Assembly (NCBI GenBank): GCA_900104565.1 | Contig: LT629952.1 | Span: forward strand, 496,001 to 560,000 | DNA from: Ruminococcaceae bacterium Marseille-P2935 | GTDB taxonomy: Bacteria; Bacillota; Clostridia; Oscillospirales; Ruminococcaceae | Direction of reading: 5' to 3' | DNA length: 64,000 bases | Shown here: positions 25,521 to 35,087 of the stretch, in pieces | Layout: every line of letters begins with the position of its first letter | Position numbering within the stretch: position 1 is the stretch's first letter | Translations under genes and position numbers: made by a program | Notes under the pieces: generated by a model | What the model was told of the DNA's origin: nothing | Database searches by the model: none | Seen by the model: only the letters and a program-made list of their open reading frames with translations

Positions 25521-26489
25521 CTATCTTTGTTTTTTGCCCTCCTCGTAATATTTATCATACGCCTTTATAATATCCTGAACCAGGCGGTGACGCACTACAT
25601 CCTTCTCGCTGAGGTTAATTATACCAATGCCTTCTATATTTTTCAATACTTTTGATGCCTCTAAAAGACCAGATTTTCGGCTGTCTGGAAGATCGATCTG
25701 GGTAACGTCCCCAGTAATCACAGCTTTGGAATTAAAACCAAGGCGAGTTAAGAACATCTTCATCTGTTCCGAGGTTGTATTTTGCGCTTCATCTAAAATA
25801 ATAAAGGAATCATCCAGGGTGCGGCCTCGCATATAAGCCAAAGGCGCAACCTCAATATTTCCCCGTTCCACATATCTCTGGTAATTTTCCGCCCCAAGCA
25901 TATCAAACAATGCATCATACAATGGTCGTAAATAGGGGTCAACCTTATTCTGCAGATCCCCCGGTAAAAAACCCAGTTTTTCTCCTGCTTCCACTGCTGG
26001 GCGCGTTAAAATAATTCGATTCACCTCATGTGCGCGAAACGCCTGAACCGCCATTGCTACCGCTAAATAAGTTTTGCCAGTACCGGCCGGCCCTATGCCC
26101 AGTGCTATCGTATTTTTTTTGATGGAATCGACATATTTCTTCTGCCCCAATGTCTTTGCTTTCAGCGGCCGTCCCTTCGCAGTAATGCAAATGACATCGT
26201 TAGAAAAACTGTTTAGCTTCTCTTCACTTCCCTCGTTCACTAACGTCATTACATAACGCACATTTTGGTCGTTGAGCGCTTCGCCTTTGTTGATCAGCGA
26301 AAGCAGACCCTCTACAACTTTTACTGCCAGCAAAACGCCTTCATCATCTCCGCTGATTTTAATCTCAGTACCACGGCAAAGAATATTAACACTATACTGT
26401 GACTCAATTAATCTGACATTTTCATCAAAGCTTCCAAACAGAGAGACAGCGTGCTCCATACGCTCCACATTAATAATCTGTTCCAACAT
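25521..26489 (-). CDS. phoH: PhoH family P-loop ATPase
   Basis: 322 residues. KH-like N-terminal region followed by a helicase-type ATPase with Walker A GIGPAGTGKTYLAVAMAV, Walker B FIILDEAQNTT and GDVTQIDLP. PhoH/YbeZ proteins act with YbeY in RNA processing, and the two genes are adjacent here. Start ATG 26487-26489 with GGAGGAATTTT upstream. The 270-base gap upstream to yqfD (26490-26760) has no gene, only the hairpin listed separately. Confidence 0.95.
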   Translation of the reverse strand: MLEQIINVERMEHAVSLFGSFDENVRLIESQYSVNILCRGTEIKISGDDEGVLLAVKVVEGLLSLINKGEALNDQNVRYVMTLVNEGSEEKLNSFSNDVICITAKGRPLKAKTLGQKKYVDSIKKNTIALGIGPAGTGKTYLAVAMAVQAFRAHEVNRIILTRPAVEAGEKLGFLPGDLQNKVDPYLRPLYDALFDMLGAENYQRYVERGNIEVAPLAYMRGRTLDDSFIILDEAQNTTSEQMKMFLTRLGFNSKAVITGDVTQIDLPDSRKSGLLEASKVLKNIEGIGIINLSEKDVVRHRLVQDIIKAYDKYYEEGKKQR

Positions 26490-26657
26490 CTATAAAAATT
26501 CCTCCATGTTACCGTCACAAATTTGTTCGCACTAAATCATCACGGCACATTTTTTATATTAGGTTCCTCTATCATGAACACAGCATTCAACTGATAGAAT
26601 ACACATTCCTAAAACAAAGCAGGCACTGGCCTTTTATTTTGATAGTCAGTCAAACAC

Positions 26658-26697
26658 AGCCCCAAAGAAGGTATAAGTATTGCTCTCTTTTGGGGAT
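26658..26697. other. Imperfect hairpin in the phoH/yqfD gap
   Basis: CCCCAAAGAAG pairs with CTCTCTTTTGGGG across about 14 bases. No clear T tail, so it may be an RNA structure in the phoH leader rather than a terminator of yqfD. Confidence 0.3.
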
Positions 26698-26760
26698 CAG
26701 CCTGTACATAGACGTAAAATAACTATTTTGTAATTATTATATCATATTTAGCGGATAATT

Positions 26761-27951
26761 CTAGTTTCTTGTTAAAATTTCTTGTTGAATTGCAATATCC
26801 TGCTGGCAAATATACTTGCTTTTTATCTGAAACCCGGTCTCGTCACAAAAGCCGCTGGCATCCTTCTGCAAAATCTTACTGTCCTGAAAAGTCTCCATCT
26901 CTAATTGAGCCAGCTGCTGGATCGCCTGTTTTCGTGCGTCTTCCTCACTTAGGCGAAAACGAATTTCACGCTGCAGGATGTATTGCTGGTTAACAATCGT
27001 AATCGGCAGTTCAAGTCCCAATATTTTAAGCTGTATGCGTTCTGTTGTCATTTCGTATGGCCCACTAATTTCGCTGGGCCAAAACAGCGGTACTTCTATT
27101 CCAAATATTCCCAGCATATGCCTGGTTGCTGATTTTCCGGTTGGCTCCAGTTTGGTTTGCTCAAACGGAACCTGAACGTCTAACGTGCGGTTCACCTCGG
27201 CAATGATTTTTGCCCGTGCATGAATTAAAGTATTATGTTCTTTTTTATCAGTTACTATGCCTGTTACCAAAACATCGCCTTTCTGTACAGCATCTCCAAT
27301 CTTTACTAGTTTTACCCCATCATAAACTTCCAGATACTTGATTAGCCCACTTTCTGAGGCTATCACATTACAGGGGTCTTTAACGTCTATTTTTTTTACG
27401 GGCATGACCCGTTCTTTTACGTCGATATACGCTGTGCTGCCTTTGATATTAATAGCCACCCAGGAAAGTTCATCCAATTGAATGAGTGCCTGACGCTCAA
27501 TTTTCCACTGATCTAAAGAATTTTTCAAACAACCCGGTTTTACTCCCAAATCCTCCATAACTCCTACAATAATATCTGTTGGCACCTTTTCATTCCCGCG
27601 TACCTCTACCAACCAGATAAAGTTACTTACAACATACATAAATGCCCCAAACAAAACAACCCCTAAAAACAGGCCGATTCGTTTACGATACCGACGCACC
27701 AAAAAAGGGAGTCCCTTTTTTTTCACTACCCGCATTTTCACACCGGTAGTTTTGGCAACAGGCCGCATCTTTTTATAGTTATTTGCTACCGTATGCCCGG
27801 TATAAATTTCATTCTCTTTTCTTCCATTCCACACCGTAATGCCACGATGAGACAGTATATTTAAGAAGCGTTCGACAAATCCTCCGGTGACACTAAACTG
27901 TATGTAGCCGCGAACATAGCGGATCAATTTCATTAACAGCATGGATTTCAC
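26761..27951 (-). CDS. yqfD: Sporulation protein YqfD
   Basis: 396-residue membrane protein of the mother-cell sigma-E regulon (YqfD/SpoIV-like family), involved in late engulfment-stage sporulation; the biochemical role is unknown. A cytoplasmic N-terminal region (VRGYIQFSVTGGFVERFLNIL) is followed by one transmembrane segment (about 91-110, RIGLFLGVVLFGAFMYVVSN) and a large extracytoplasmic domain with family phrases FIWLVEVRGNEKVP and VLVTGIV. Starts 7 bases after yqfC. Length is normal. Confidence 0.93.
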   Translation of the reverse strand: MKSMLLMKLIRYVRGYIQFSVTGGFVERFLNILSHRGITVWNGRKENEIYTGHTVANNYKKMRPVAKTTGVKMRVVKKKGLPFLVRRYRKRIGLFLGVVLFGAFMYVVSNFIWLVEVRGNEKVPTDIIVGVMEDLGVKPGCLKNSLDQWKIERQALIQLDELSWVAINIKGSTAYIDVKERVMPVKKIDVKDPCNVIASESGLIKYLEVYDGVKLVKIGDAVQKGDVLVTGIVTDKKEHNTLIHARAKIIAEVNRTLDVQVPFEQTKLEPTGKSATRHMLGIFGIEVPLFWPSEISGPYEMTTERIQLKILGLELPITIVNQQYILQREIRFRLSEEDARKQAIQQLAQLEMETFQDSKILQKDASGFCDETGFQIKSKYICQQDIAIQQEILTRN

Positions 27952-27958
27952 ACCTCAA

Positions 27959-28273
27959 TCAAGTCGAAAATTCTATGGCATTAAAGAATCCGGTTACTAC
28001 AATACTTTCCGCTGTCATAGACTTTATTTGCATATTACGGCCGATAAACCTAACCATTACTTTTCCTGTATCTAATTTTACCACTGTATCATCATATTCC
28101 AGAATTCCCTGGCAACCGTCAATCACCGCCTCTCTGTTTCCGCTAAGTTCCATCTGCGCAAGACCGGTACATATTACCGATGGCGGAATATCCAAAGCAT
28201 TTGCAATACGGGATGCTGGTGCGTCAGGTTTTTGCGGTTTTCTATTTCGAGAAGATTCTCTCTTTTTTCTCAT
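27959..28273 (-). CDS. yqfC: Sporulation protein YqfC
   Basis: Small protein (about 104 residues) of the YabP/YqfC family, expressed in the mother cell and paired with yqfD throughout endospore formers. Family phrases: VIDGCQGILEYDDTVVKLDTG and the C-terminal MTAESIVVTGFFNAIEF. ATG 28271-28273 follows AAAGGAGGGG; a longer frame to 28306 would include that ribosome site and is rejected. First gene of the yqfC-yqfD-phoH run; a sigma-E promoter would be expected in 28274-28340 but no match is convincing. Confidence 0.92.
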   Translation of the reverse strand: MRKKRESSRNRKPQKPDAPASRIANALDIPPSVICTGLAQMELSGNREAVIDGCQGILEYDDTVVKLDTGKVMVRFIGRNMQIKSMTAESIVVTGFFNAIEFST

Positions 28274-28452
28274 TTGATCCCCTCCTTTCAAAGCAATATT
28301 ATGCAATCCTGGCGTCAGATAGACACCCTAAGGTACTATTCCGCACCACCATACTCATATGATTCCTTGATAGGCAATCGGACAAAGCCGGTCATTTTGT
28401 TTCATGGGGTTGTTTTGTATTTTGCAGCAGTACAGAAGGGAATGGGTATTCA

Positions 28453-29568
28453 ATGAAAAATCAACGGTTAAAAAACACTTTCAAATATGTACTTGCTATT
28501 GGCATTATAGTCCTTGCTTTTTTTCTGCTCAAGCTATCAAAACCTGTGGGCGATGGTATTCGTTCCGGCCTAGCTTTATCGGCAAACGTTATTATCCCAT
28601 CTCTCTTTCCTTTTATGGTTCTTGCCTCTTTTATTTCGTTTTCATTTATATCTGAAAAACTGTCCAGTTTACTTTCACCAATTACAACCAAAGTGTTTGG
28701 ACTTCCCAAACAAATGGGTGCAGTATTATTGATGAGTTTTGTGGGAGGGTATCCGGTTGGAGCTAGAATGCTGTCCGGTATGGTCGAAAGCAAAAAAATT
28801 TCGGGGCAGACTGCAGAAAGGATGCTCTGCTTTTGTGTAAACGCCGGACCATCCTTCATTTTATCTGCCATAGGGGCCAGCATGCTTGGCAGTATACAGC
28901 TGGGGGTAATTCTTTTTTCTTCCCATGTGCTTGCTTCTTTAACAGTTGGTTTTTTACTTGCCCGTTTTAGAACACCTTCCCCGCAACCTGCTCATGCCCC
29001 TAACACCGCTCAGCCGCTTTACGCTGCATTTGTTTCGGCCGTTTGCAGCAGCGCAAGTTCCGTCATTAGCATCTGCGCATTTATTGTTTTATTTTCGGGT
29101 ATGATTGCATTTGGCAATTCCACGGGTCTTTTTCTGGGGCTTTCAAAATTTCTACATACCTTAATCCCCTTTGGAAGCGCCGCCTTTTGGGAGGGTTTGA
29201 TTACCGGAATTTTAGAAGTTACTACCGGCTGTGCCAGATTGGCTGAATCAGGTGCCGTTGGTGCTTCTACGGTGGTTTTAATTTCTTTCTTTTTATCATT
29301 TGGCAGCCTATCTATTATTTTTCAAATCATGTTTTGTTTTAAAGGGCTTTCTGTATCAATGAAACCATTCCTTATTTCGCGTTTCGTCTGCGGTGTTCTT
29401 TCTGCTGTATTCGCATTTCTGTTATTAAAAATATTTGGCGAGGGTATTGTTGCAGTCGCTGCCGGAATGAAAGCGATTTTTGTTTTGCCAGGCCCCGTGC
29501 AGATTATTACCATACTGTGCATGTTGGGAATGTGCAGCATACTGCTGATGTCTGTAAATAAATCTTGA
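28453..29568 (+). CDS. ylbJ: Sporulation integral membrane protein YlbJ
   Basis: 371-residue polytopic protein with about eight hydrophobic segments and the nucleoside-recognition/Gate-type fold typical of YlbJ, a sigma-E-dependent protein needed for spore cortex formation. Conserved phrases: ANVIIPSLFPFMVLASF, FGLPKQMGAVLLMSFVGGYPVGARML and CFCVNAGPSFILSAIG. It diverges from yqfC; both partners are mother-cell genes in Bacillus, and CATACTCAT at 28349-28357 resembles a sigma-E -10 element on this strand. Start ATG 28453 follows GAAGGGAATGGG. Confidence 0.9.
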   Translation: MKNQRLKNTFKYVLAIGIIVLAFFLLKLSKPVGDGIRSGLALSANVIIPSLFPFMVLASFISFSFISEKLSSLLSPITTKVFGLPKQMGAVLLMSFVGGYPVGARMLSGMVESKKISGQTAERMLCFCVNAGPSFILSAIGASMLGSIQLGVILFSSHVLASLTVGFLLARFRTPSPQPAHAPNTAQPLYAAFVSAVCSSASSVISICAFIVLFSGMIAFGNSTGLFLGLSKFLHTLIPFGSAAFWEGLITGILEVTTGCARLAESGAVGASTVVLISFFLSFGSLSIIFQIMFCFKGLSVSMKPFLISRFVCGVLSAVFAFLLLKIFGEGIVAVAAGMKAIFVLPGPVQIITILCMLGMCSILLMSVNKS

Positions 29569-29637
29569 AATGATTGGTAAAATAATAGCATTTCCTGCCG
29601 GTTTTTGATAGAATAATGAAAGAAAAGGGGGTAAAAC

Positions 29638-29865
29638 ATGTTTGGTTTAAAAAAATGCAAGCTATTTGGAACCCGTATTGAACCCGCCTGCGAATACTGC
29701 AGACATGGTAATAAAACCAGTGATAAAACTATGATCCTCTGCGAAAAAAAGGGGGTTGTTGCCCCATTTTATTCCTGCAATAAATATCTGTATGATCCAT
29801 TAAAACGAATTCCGCAACGGCAAAAACCACTCCCCCAATACGATCAGAGCGATTTTTCCTTATAA
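29638..29865 (+). CDS. Small cysteine-containing protein of unknown function
   Basis: 75 residues. Cysteines at ACEYCRHG, ILCEKKG and FYSCNKY form a C-x2-C ... C ... C pattern that could bind zinc or an iron-sulfur cluster; the C-terminus is basic and proline-rich (YDPLKRIPQRQKPLPQ). RBS AAAAGGGGG precedes ATG 29638. It lies between ylbJ and a cell-wall amidase on the same strand, 33 bases before the latter. I do not know the family; similar four-cysteine proteins occur beside sporulation and cell-wall genes in clostridia, as far as I recall. Confidence 0.7.
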   Translation: MFGLKKCKLFGTRIEPACEYCRHGNKTSDKTMILCEKKGVVAPFYSCNKYLYDPLKRIPQRQKPLPQYDQSDFSL

Positions 29866-29898
29866 TAATTGTTCTTTTTTCGTTAAAGAGAGGTACCC

Positions 29899-32673
29899 AT
29901 GAAAAAAACCTTAAGCTTAACTCTTAAAATATTATTTTCGGCCTTGCTGTGTACCTTAATGGTTTGCATCGCTTTGGGGGAAAGTAATTTTTCGTCTAAC
30001 ACTTACCCCAAGCAGGTACGCGGTCTCTTCGTACATACTCTTCAGAATCAGGATTTTCCTTTAATGCCCAATCAATCTGGCACACAAATGCTTCATCAAT
30101 TGCAAAGTATTGTTTCTCTTGCCAAAGAAAGCGGGTTCAACGCAATTTTTTTTGAAGCCCGGCCATCTTCTGATGCTCTTTATCGATCCTCTCTTTACCC
30201 TTCCAGTAGTTACTTGGTTTCAAAACAAGGGGATGATACTTTTTTTGATCCTCTCTCGGTACTCGCTAAACTTACAAAAAAAGAGGGCATCTCCCTTTAC
30301 GCTGTTGTAAATCCCTATTATGTTGGAAGCAGTGGCCAAACCTTATCGAATAAAAATTTTGCCGTCCAAAACCCGGATGCCGTAATTGCTGCCGGAACCA
30401 AACTCTATTTGGATCCTGGTCGGGAAGATGTTCAAAAATTGATTGCACAAGGTTGTGTAGAAATAGCTTCCAGTTACCCTATTTCCGGAATTCTTTTTGA
30501 GGATGCCTTTCCAGAAGCCTTGTTGGATGGTATAAATTCCACTCAAAACTCCTTAGAACAAATTTCCAAAATGGTATCAGGCACCATTCGGGTGCCCTTA
30601 GGTATCATTTCTAAGGACAGTGACGAGTCGATACAATATCTTCAGGAGTGCGCGGAAAATCTGTTGTTAGATTTTGTAGTGCCACAAATAAAAGCCACAA
30701 CAGCAAACAACGATATTACTTATGAACAGCGACTTGAGAAATGGCTTTCTTTGCAGTCAGATGGAATTCAGGTTTACCCCTTGTGCAATACATCTCGACT
30801 GCAAAGCCCATCTGTTGGCAACTACTTAAACGACCCGCTCGAGGTATCTTTTCAAATATTCATCAATCAGCTAAAGCAAAGCAATGGCTATCTGGTAAAC
30901 AGTTATACCGATTTAAAGCGGAACTTTAACCAGATTACTCAAAATATTGCGGCACAAAACCTGTCTGATTTATCTGTCTACCAGCCAGCTAATCTGTCCA
31001 TTTCTCAAAGTTTTGCAATTACAAGGCCGACTGGGGATTTTTCTACCGCGTACGATAAATACTTTATTACCGGCACAGCCGATCCTGATGCTCCTGTCTA
31101 CCTCAACGGGCAAGAGATTGAGCGGTTCTCAACCAATGGCAGTTTTGGTATACTGGTCAGCCTATCGGTTGGCAGTAACCGTTTTGTATTTTCACAGAAT
31201 AATGACTCAAAAACAATAACAATTACCCGCAGCCAGCCATTTAGCGGTGAAGCGCAAAAAATTAGTAATATTACAAAAAAGTCCATGGTTCCATCCACAG
31301 ACCAGGCAGTTAAGGTGGGGGAAGAATTTTACCTGCAGTGCACGGCCCCCTCAGGAGGAATAGTTCGCGCTGAAATAAATGGAAAAAGCTATTCCCTTTC
31401 GCAGGTGGCTGCAGCTGCCCAAGGGGTGCCCGCAGTATATAATGCCAAGGTTATTTTAGAGGATTTATTGGTACCTGCTAACCAGACAACTAACCTTTCT
31501 AACATAATTTACCGGCTGACTTACGCAGGAAAAACAACCGAATACCAGTCTAACGGCCAGCTATATGCCGTTGGAAAAAATGCACAGCTTATGGTTCGGA
31601 TCTTAAGCGACTCCACCTCGGTTTACCCGGTATCCACACGGGATGATTTTCCGATAGGAACACTTAAAAATGGTACCACTGACTACGTGCTCAGCACTGA
31701 AGACGGCTCTTATCAGTTAAAATCAGGTGGATATGTATTGACCACCGCTTGTGAGATATTACAAGGGAATCCATCGATCGAAAATACTGTTTCTTCACTG
31801 ACTCACTTAAGCGAAAACAACTGGGATCAAATCATCCTAAAAGGAAGTGCTGCTCCCCCATTTTCTGCAGTTCAAAGCGGTGATACTGTTTCTATCACGT
31901 TATATAACACCATCGGAATTACAGACGAAATGCTCCGATCCATCTCTTCGCAAAACCTGAAGGGGGTTACTCTTAAAAAAGGGGAAAACTTTATTACCTT
32001 GAATTTCCAAAGCACTGGCAAAAACTTTTGGGGCTATAACGTGGAATATGACGGCAATAATACCATTTTATTTCTAAAACTCCCGCCAGAGCGATCCAAC
32101 AAGTTAGGCAAACCGCTTGAAAATGTTTCAATTGTCTTGGACCCCGGCCATGGAGGTACAGATCCCGGTGCACTTGGAGTAACTGGTGCAGACGGCTACA
32201 CAGAAAGCGATATTAACCTAGCCGTAAGCCGCATTGTAAAATATCGTTTAGAACAGATGGGTGCCATCGTGACAATGACCCGTGTAGAAGAAACCAATTT
32301 GACTTTGGCAGAACGTATGGATATTGCAAAAAAACTAAAACCGGACTTTTTTATCTCTATTCATCATAATAGTACCGGAGAAAACAGCAATTCCAACAAT
32401 GCATCCGGAATCGAGGTTTACTACCATGAGGATATTTCCTCCCAATTCGCCGACAAACTGTTAAGTCACCTCACTACATCATTAAACCGTAATAACCGTG
32501 GAACCTGGAAGAGCAGCTATATTGTAACAAAAATGACCTATGCACAATCTGTGCTTTTGGAACTCGGTTATCTTCCAAACCCGGCAGAATATCAAAACAC
32601 TTGTGATTCTTTAGAAATTTATAAATCTGCGTGTGCCATTGCACAGTCTGTATTGGACAGTTTAACGAATTAA
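29899..32673 (+). CDS. Secreted N-acetylmuramoyl-L-alanine amidase with N-terminal GHL10 glycosidase-like domain
   Basis: 924 residues. Signal peptide (KKTLSLTLKILFSALLCTL), then a GHL10/DUF187 glycoside-hydrolase-like TIM-barrel domain (about 35-340; QVRGLFVHT, FNAIFFEARP, YAVVNPYY), a middle region of beta-sandwich-like modules (about 370-720), and a C-terminal Amidase_3 zinc amidase (about 735-924). The amidase zinc/catalytic residues are visible: LDPGHGGTDPG (His), YTESDINL (Glu), FISIHHNST (His) and VLLELGYLPN (Glu). It should cut peptidoglycan at the sugar-peptide bond, perhaps guided by a glycan-binding first domain. The start follows AGAGAGGTACCC. The strong terminator at 32693-32720 closes the unit. 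Proximity to ylbJ suggests, but does not prove, a role in spore or septal wall. Confidence 0.88.
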   Translation: MKKTLSLTLKILFSALLCTLMVCIALGESNFSSNTYPKQVRGLFVHTLQNQDFPLMPNQSGTQMLHQLQSIVSLAKESGFNAIFFEARPSSDALYRSSLYPSSSYLVSKQGDDTFFDPLSVLAKLTKKEGISLYAVVNPYYVGSSGQTLSNKNFAVQNPDAVIAAGTKLYLDPGREDVQKLIAQGCVEIASSYPISGILFEDAFPEALLDGINSTQNSLEQISKMVSGTIRVPLGIISKDSDESIQYLQECAENLLLDFVVPQIKATTANNDITYEQRLEKWLSLQSDGIQVYPLCNTSRLQSPSVGNYLNDPLEVSFQIFINQLKQSNGYLVNSYTDLKRNFNQITQNIAAQNLSDLSVYQPANLSISQSFAITRPTGDFSTAYDKYFITGTADPDAPVYLNGQEIERFSTNGSFGILVSLSVGSNRFVFSQNNDSKTITITRSQPFSGEAQKISNITKKSMVPSTDQAVKVGEEFYLQCTAPSGGIVRAEINGKSYSLSQVAAAAQGVPAVYNAKVILEDLLVPANQTTNLSNIIYRLTYAGKTTEYQSNGQLYAVGKNAQLMVRILSDSTSVYPVSTRDDFPIGTLKNGTTDYVLSTEDGSYQLKSGGYVLTTACEILQGNPSIENTVSSLTHLSENNWDQIILKGSAAPPFSAVQSGDTVSITLYNTIGITDEMLRSISSQNLKGVTLKKGENFITLNFQSTGKNFWGYNVEYDGNNTILFLKLPPERSNKLGKPLENVSIVLDPGHGGTDPGALGVTGADGYTESDINLAVSRIVKYRLEQMGAIVTMTRVEETNLTLAERMDIAKKLKPDFFISIHHNSTGENSNSNNASGIEVYYHEDISSQFADKLLSHLTTSLNRNNRGTWKSSYIVTKMTYAQSVLLELGYLPNPAEYQNTCDSLEIYKSACAIAQSVLDSLTN

Positions 32674-32692
32674 AAGCAAAAAGCACTGCTAA

Positions 32693-32720
32693 GGGGCCGG
32701 ATGATATCCGGCCCCTTTTA
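32693..32720 (+). terminator. Terminator after the amidase gene
   Basis: GGGGCCGGA, 5-base loop, TCCGGCCCC, then TTTTA. It overlaps the end of the convergent mntP gene by a few bases. Confidence 0.9.
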
Positions 32721-33290
32721 TCCAAAAGTATGTTCCATAAAAATTTTGACGCCAATTATAATTAATATTATTCCGCCAAAAATGGTTGCTTTTTGCTGAA
32801 ATAATCCACCCAACTTTTTTCCGATAAAACCTCCTATCATGCAGCAAAGGAAGGTAATGGACGCGATAAGGCTGCAGGCCCAAAACATATTTACCTGCAT
32901 TACTGCAAGACTGATCCCTATTGTCAATGCATCAATACTGGTAGCAATCGCCTGCATTGTTACCAAACCAAACCGAAAGTATTGATGATTCAGATCACAT
33001 CCCCTCGGATTGCGAAGTTCCTTTATTGCGTCAATCAGCATTTTGCCGCCAATTGCGGTTAATAATATAAGTGCAATAGCATGATCCCATTGTGCAATAG
33101 CACCCGACCAATTACGTGCGAGCAAAAAACCCAAAATTGGCATTAACCCTTGAAAAACTCCAAACAAGAATGCAGTATAAATAACCTGTCTTTTTCTATA
33201 TTGCCGAAAACATATCCCGTTGGAAATAGATACTGCAAAAGCATCCATTGACAGACCAACTGCCAACAAAAACAAGGTAAATTGACTCAT
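32718..33290 (-). CDS. mntP: Manganese efflux pump MntP
   Basis: 190-residue membrane protein with six hydrophobic segments. The two aspartate-containing motifs of the family are in place in the first and fourth helices: GLSMDAFAVSIS (Asp16) and ATSIDALTIGIS. It exports Mn2+ to prevent toxicity. Start ATG 33288-33290 with AAAGGTGAGCAA upstream. Many mntP genes sit behind a yybP-ykoY manganese riboswitch; I looked for it in 33291-33550 and did not find its conserved loops. That 260-base stretch is otherwise without a recognisable feature. Confidence 0.93.
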   Translation of the reverse strand: MSQFTLFLLAVGLSMDAFAVSISNGICFRQYRKRQVIYTAFLFGVFQGLMPILGFLLARNWSGAIAQWDHAIALILLTAIGGKMLIDAIKELRNPRGCDLNHQYFRFGLVTMQAIATSIDALTIGISLAVMQVNMFWACSLIASITFLCCMIGGFIGKKLGGLFQQKATIFGGIILIIIGVKIFMEHTFG

Positions 33291-33554
33291 TTGCTCACCT
33301 TTTTTGTCCAGATTTTATTATATTAACGATATTATTTAAATAGCCAAATGACGGCTGCTAAGCAAAATGTTTTTCAAAATCAGTACGGAGCAACAGTTCA
33401 CACCCAGTAACTATTCGCACCATGATCGGGTCGAAGAAGGTGATCTATCATTAGTATCAAATTTAAGATGATCCGCACTATAACTATATCGCAATGACGA
33501 ATTATTTATTCCGAATAGGAATTGCTCTAATTTACAATTTATTCAACAATTAAA

Positions 33555-33584
33555 TTGCATTTTATTGTAGAATTATTGTATTAT
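33555..33584 (+). promoter_or_regulatory. Probable promoter of the DUF5685/J-domain cluster
   Basis: TTGCAT (33555-33560), 18-base spacer, TATTAT (33579-33584). The leader would be only about a dozen bases. Confidence 0.5.
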
Positions 33585-33603
33585 ATTTAAAGGGCGTATT
33601 GCG

Positions 33604-34473
33604 TTGTTTGGTTATATTAGACCGCTAAAGCCAGAATTAAAAATAAAAGATTATGAAACATATAAGGCCGTGTATTGCGGTCTTTGTCATGAACTGGGAA
33701 GTTCTTATGGCCCATTTGCAAGAATGACACTTAGTTATGATTTTACGTTTCTGGCATTATTGGACATGGCGCTTGCAGAAGATGCACCCTGTTTTCTAAA
33801 AAAACGCTGTTTTGTAAACCCATTTAAAAAATCCTTTTGTGTTCATGCAAAATCGAATTTATCATTCTCTTCCTCAACCGCCATGATTATGGTTTACTTT
33901 AAATTAAAAGATAATCAACTGGATGACGGTTTTTGGCAGCGTTTGGGTTGTTTACTCCTTCTTCCTTTTGCAAAACACGCTTACAAAAAAGCAGCCGCTC
34001 AATTACCGCTTGTTGACCATTTCATGAGGCATATGATTGATAGACAGCATGTATTAGAGCAAAACCGTGAAACCCGGATTGACCTGGCTGCAGAACCTAC
34101 CGCTGACTGCATGGGGGAATTATTTTCACAGCTAGCTAAAAACGAAAAACAAAAACGTATTTTGCAGCGACTAGGTTATTTGCTGGGCCGGTTTATCTAC
34201 CTGATTGACGCTATGGATGATTTGGAAGAAGATTTAAAGACAGGTAACTATAACGCCTATCTAATTCATTTCTCTTACGGTACAGAACAATATGCTATTA
34301 CAAAAATCCGGCAGGAAGCTGCCTCTTCCTTAAACATGACGATCGGTGAAATTTGCAAAACGTTTGATTTGCTGGAACTGAACCGGTTTGAACCAATCCT
34401 TGGAAATATCCTCCACCTGGGTTTAAAAAGCAGCGTGGATCAAATCGTTTCCAAAAAGGAGAAAGATAAATGA
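33604..34473 (+). CDS. DUF5685 family protein
   Basis: 289 residues of the DUF5685 family, function unknown. The N-terminus [31 protein letters not shown] with paired cysteines is characteristic, and the rest is predicted mostly helical; [26 protein letters not shown] near residues 195-220 has an isoprenoid-synthase-like acidic DDLEED, conserved in this family as I recall. The start is TTG 33604 with AAAGGG about 10 bases upstream. It overlaps the J-domain gene by four bases (ATGA), so the two are translationally coupled, and the pairing suggests a chaperone-assisted membrane or metal role; that is inference. Confidence 0.85.
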   Translation: MFGYIRPLKPELKIKDYETYKAVYCGLCHELGSSYGPFARMTLSYDFTFLALLDMALAEDAPCFLKKRCFVNPFKKSFCVHAKSNLSFSSSTAMIMVYFKLKDNQLDDGFWQRLGCLLLLPFAKHAYKKAAAQLPLVDHFMRHMIDRQHVLEQNRETRIDLAAEPTADCMGELFSQLAKNEKQKRILQRLGYLLGRFIYLIDAMDDLEEDLKTGNYNAYLIHFSYGTEQYAITKIRQEAASSLNMTIGEICKTFDLLELNRFEPILGNILHLGLKSSVDQIVSKKEKDK

Positions 34474-35087
34474 GCGACCCGTATAAAATTTTGGGTGTGG
34501 AACCAAACGCCTCTGATGAACAGATTAAAAATGCATACCGTACTCTTGCCAGAAAATATCATCCCGATAACTATATTAATAATCCGCTGGCAGACCTTGC
34601 AACTGAAAAAATGAAAGAGATTAACGAGGCGTATGATCAAATTCAAAAAATGCGTACGGGAGGAGCTTCTTACGGAAACACCGGCAGTAATGGTTCTTAT
34701 TCTTCCAGCTCTTCTTCTCAATTTGGCGATATTCGTCGCCTAATAAACGCCAAGCGCATTGTAGAAGCGGAAGAACTGCTTGATGGCGTTCCCCCGCAGA
34801 ACCGTGATGCTGAATGGTATTTTTTAAAAGGCAGCATTTGCTATACCAGAGGCTGGCTGGATGATGCCTATCAGCACTTTCATACTGCATGCCGCATGAA
34901 TCCGCAAAACCCTGAATACCGCTCTGCACTTCAGCAACTGCAGTGGCAGCGCCAAACCGGTTCTTATTCTGGCTATGACGGACCATATCGCACCAGTACG
35001 TCTGCCGGAGGATGCAGTTGCTGTGACCTTTGTGCCGCGATGTATTGTGCCGATTGTTGCTGCAACTGTTTTGGCGGTGGTTTTTAA
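34470..35087 (+). CDS. J-domain (DnaJ-like) protein with cysteine-rich tail
   Basis: 205 residues. An N-terminal J domain (residues 3-62) with the HPD motif in ARKYHPDNY, which stimulates DnaK; a Ser/Gly linker; a TPR-like helical part ([26 protein letters not shown] and following, about 90-155); and a C-terminal cysteine cluster ([22 protein letters not shown]) that may bind metal or be acylated. Tightly packed between DUF5685 (four-base overlap) and the membrane-protein gene (TAATG overlap). It is not the housekeeping DnaJ, which has a different architecture. Confidence 0.88.
   Translation: MSDPYKILGVEPNASDEQIKNAYRTLARKYHPDNYINNPLADLATEKMKEINEAYDQIQKMRTGGASYGNTGSNGSYSSSSSSQFGDIRRLINAKRIVEAEELLDGVPPQNRDAEWYFLKGSICYTRGWLDDAYQHFHTACRMNPQNPEYRSALQQLQWQRQTGSYSGYDGPYRTSTSAGGCSCCDLCAAMYCADCCCNCFGGGF

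Noticed and set aside
33291-33603. yybP-ykoY manganese riboswitch upstream of mntP
   Set aside because: Looked for because of the gene; the conserved loop sequences are not present in the upstream 300 bases.
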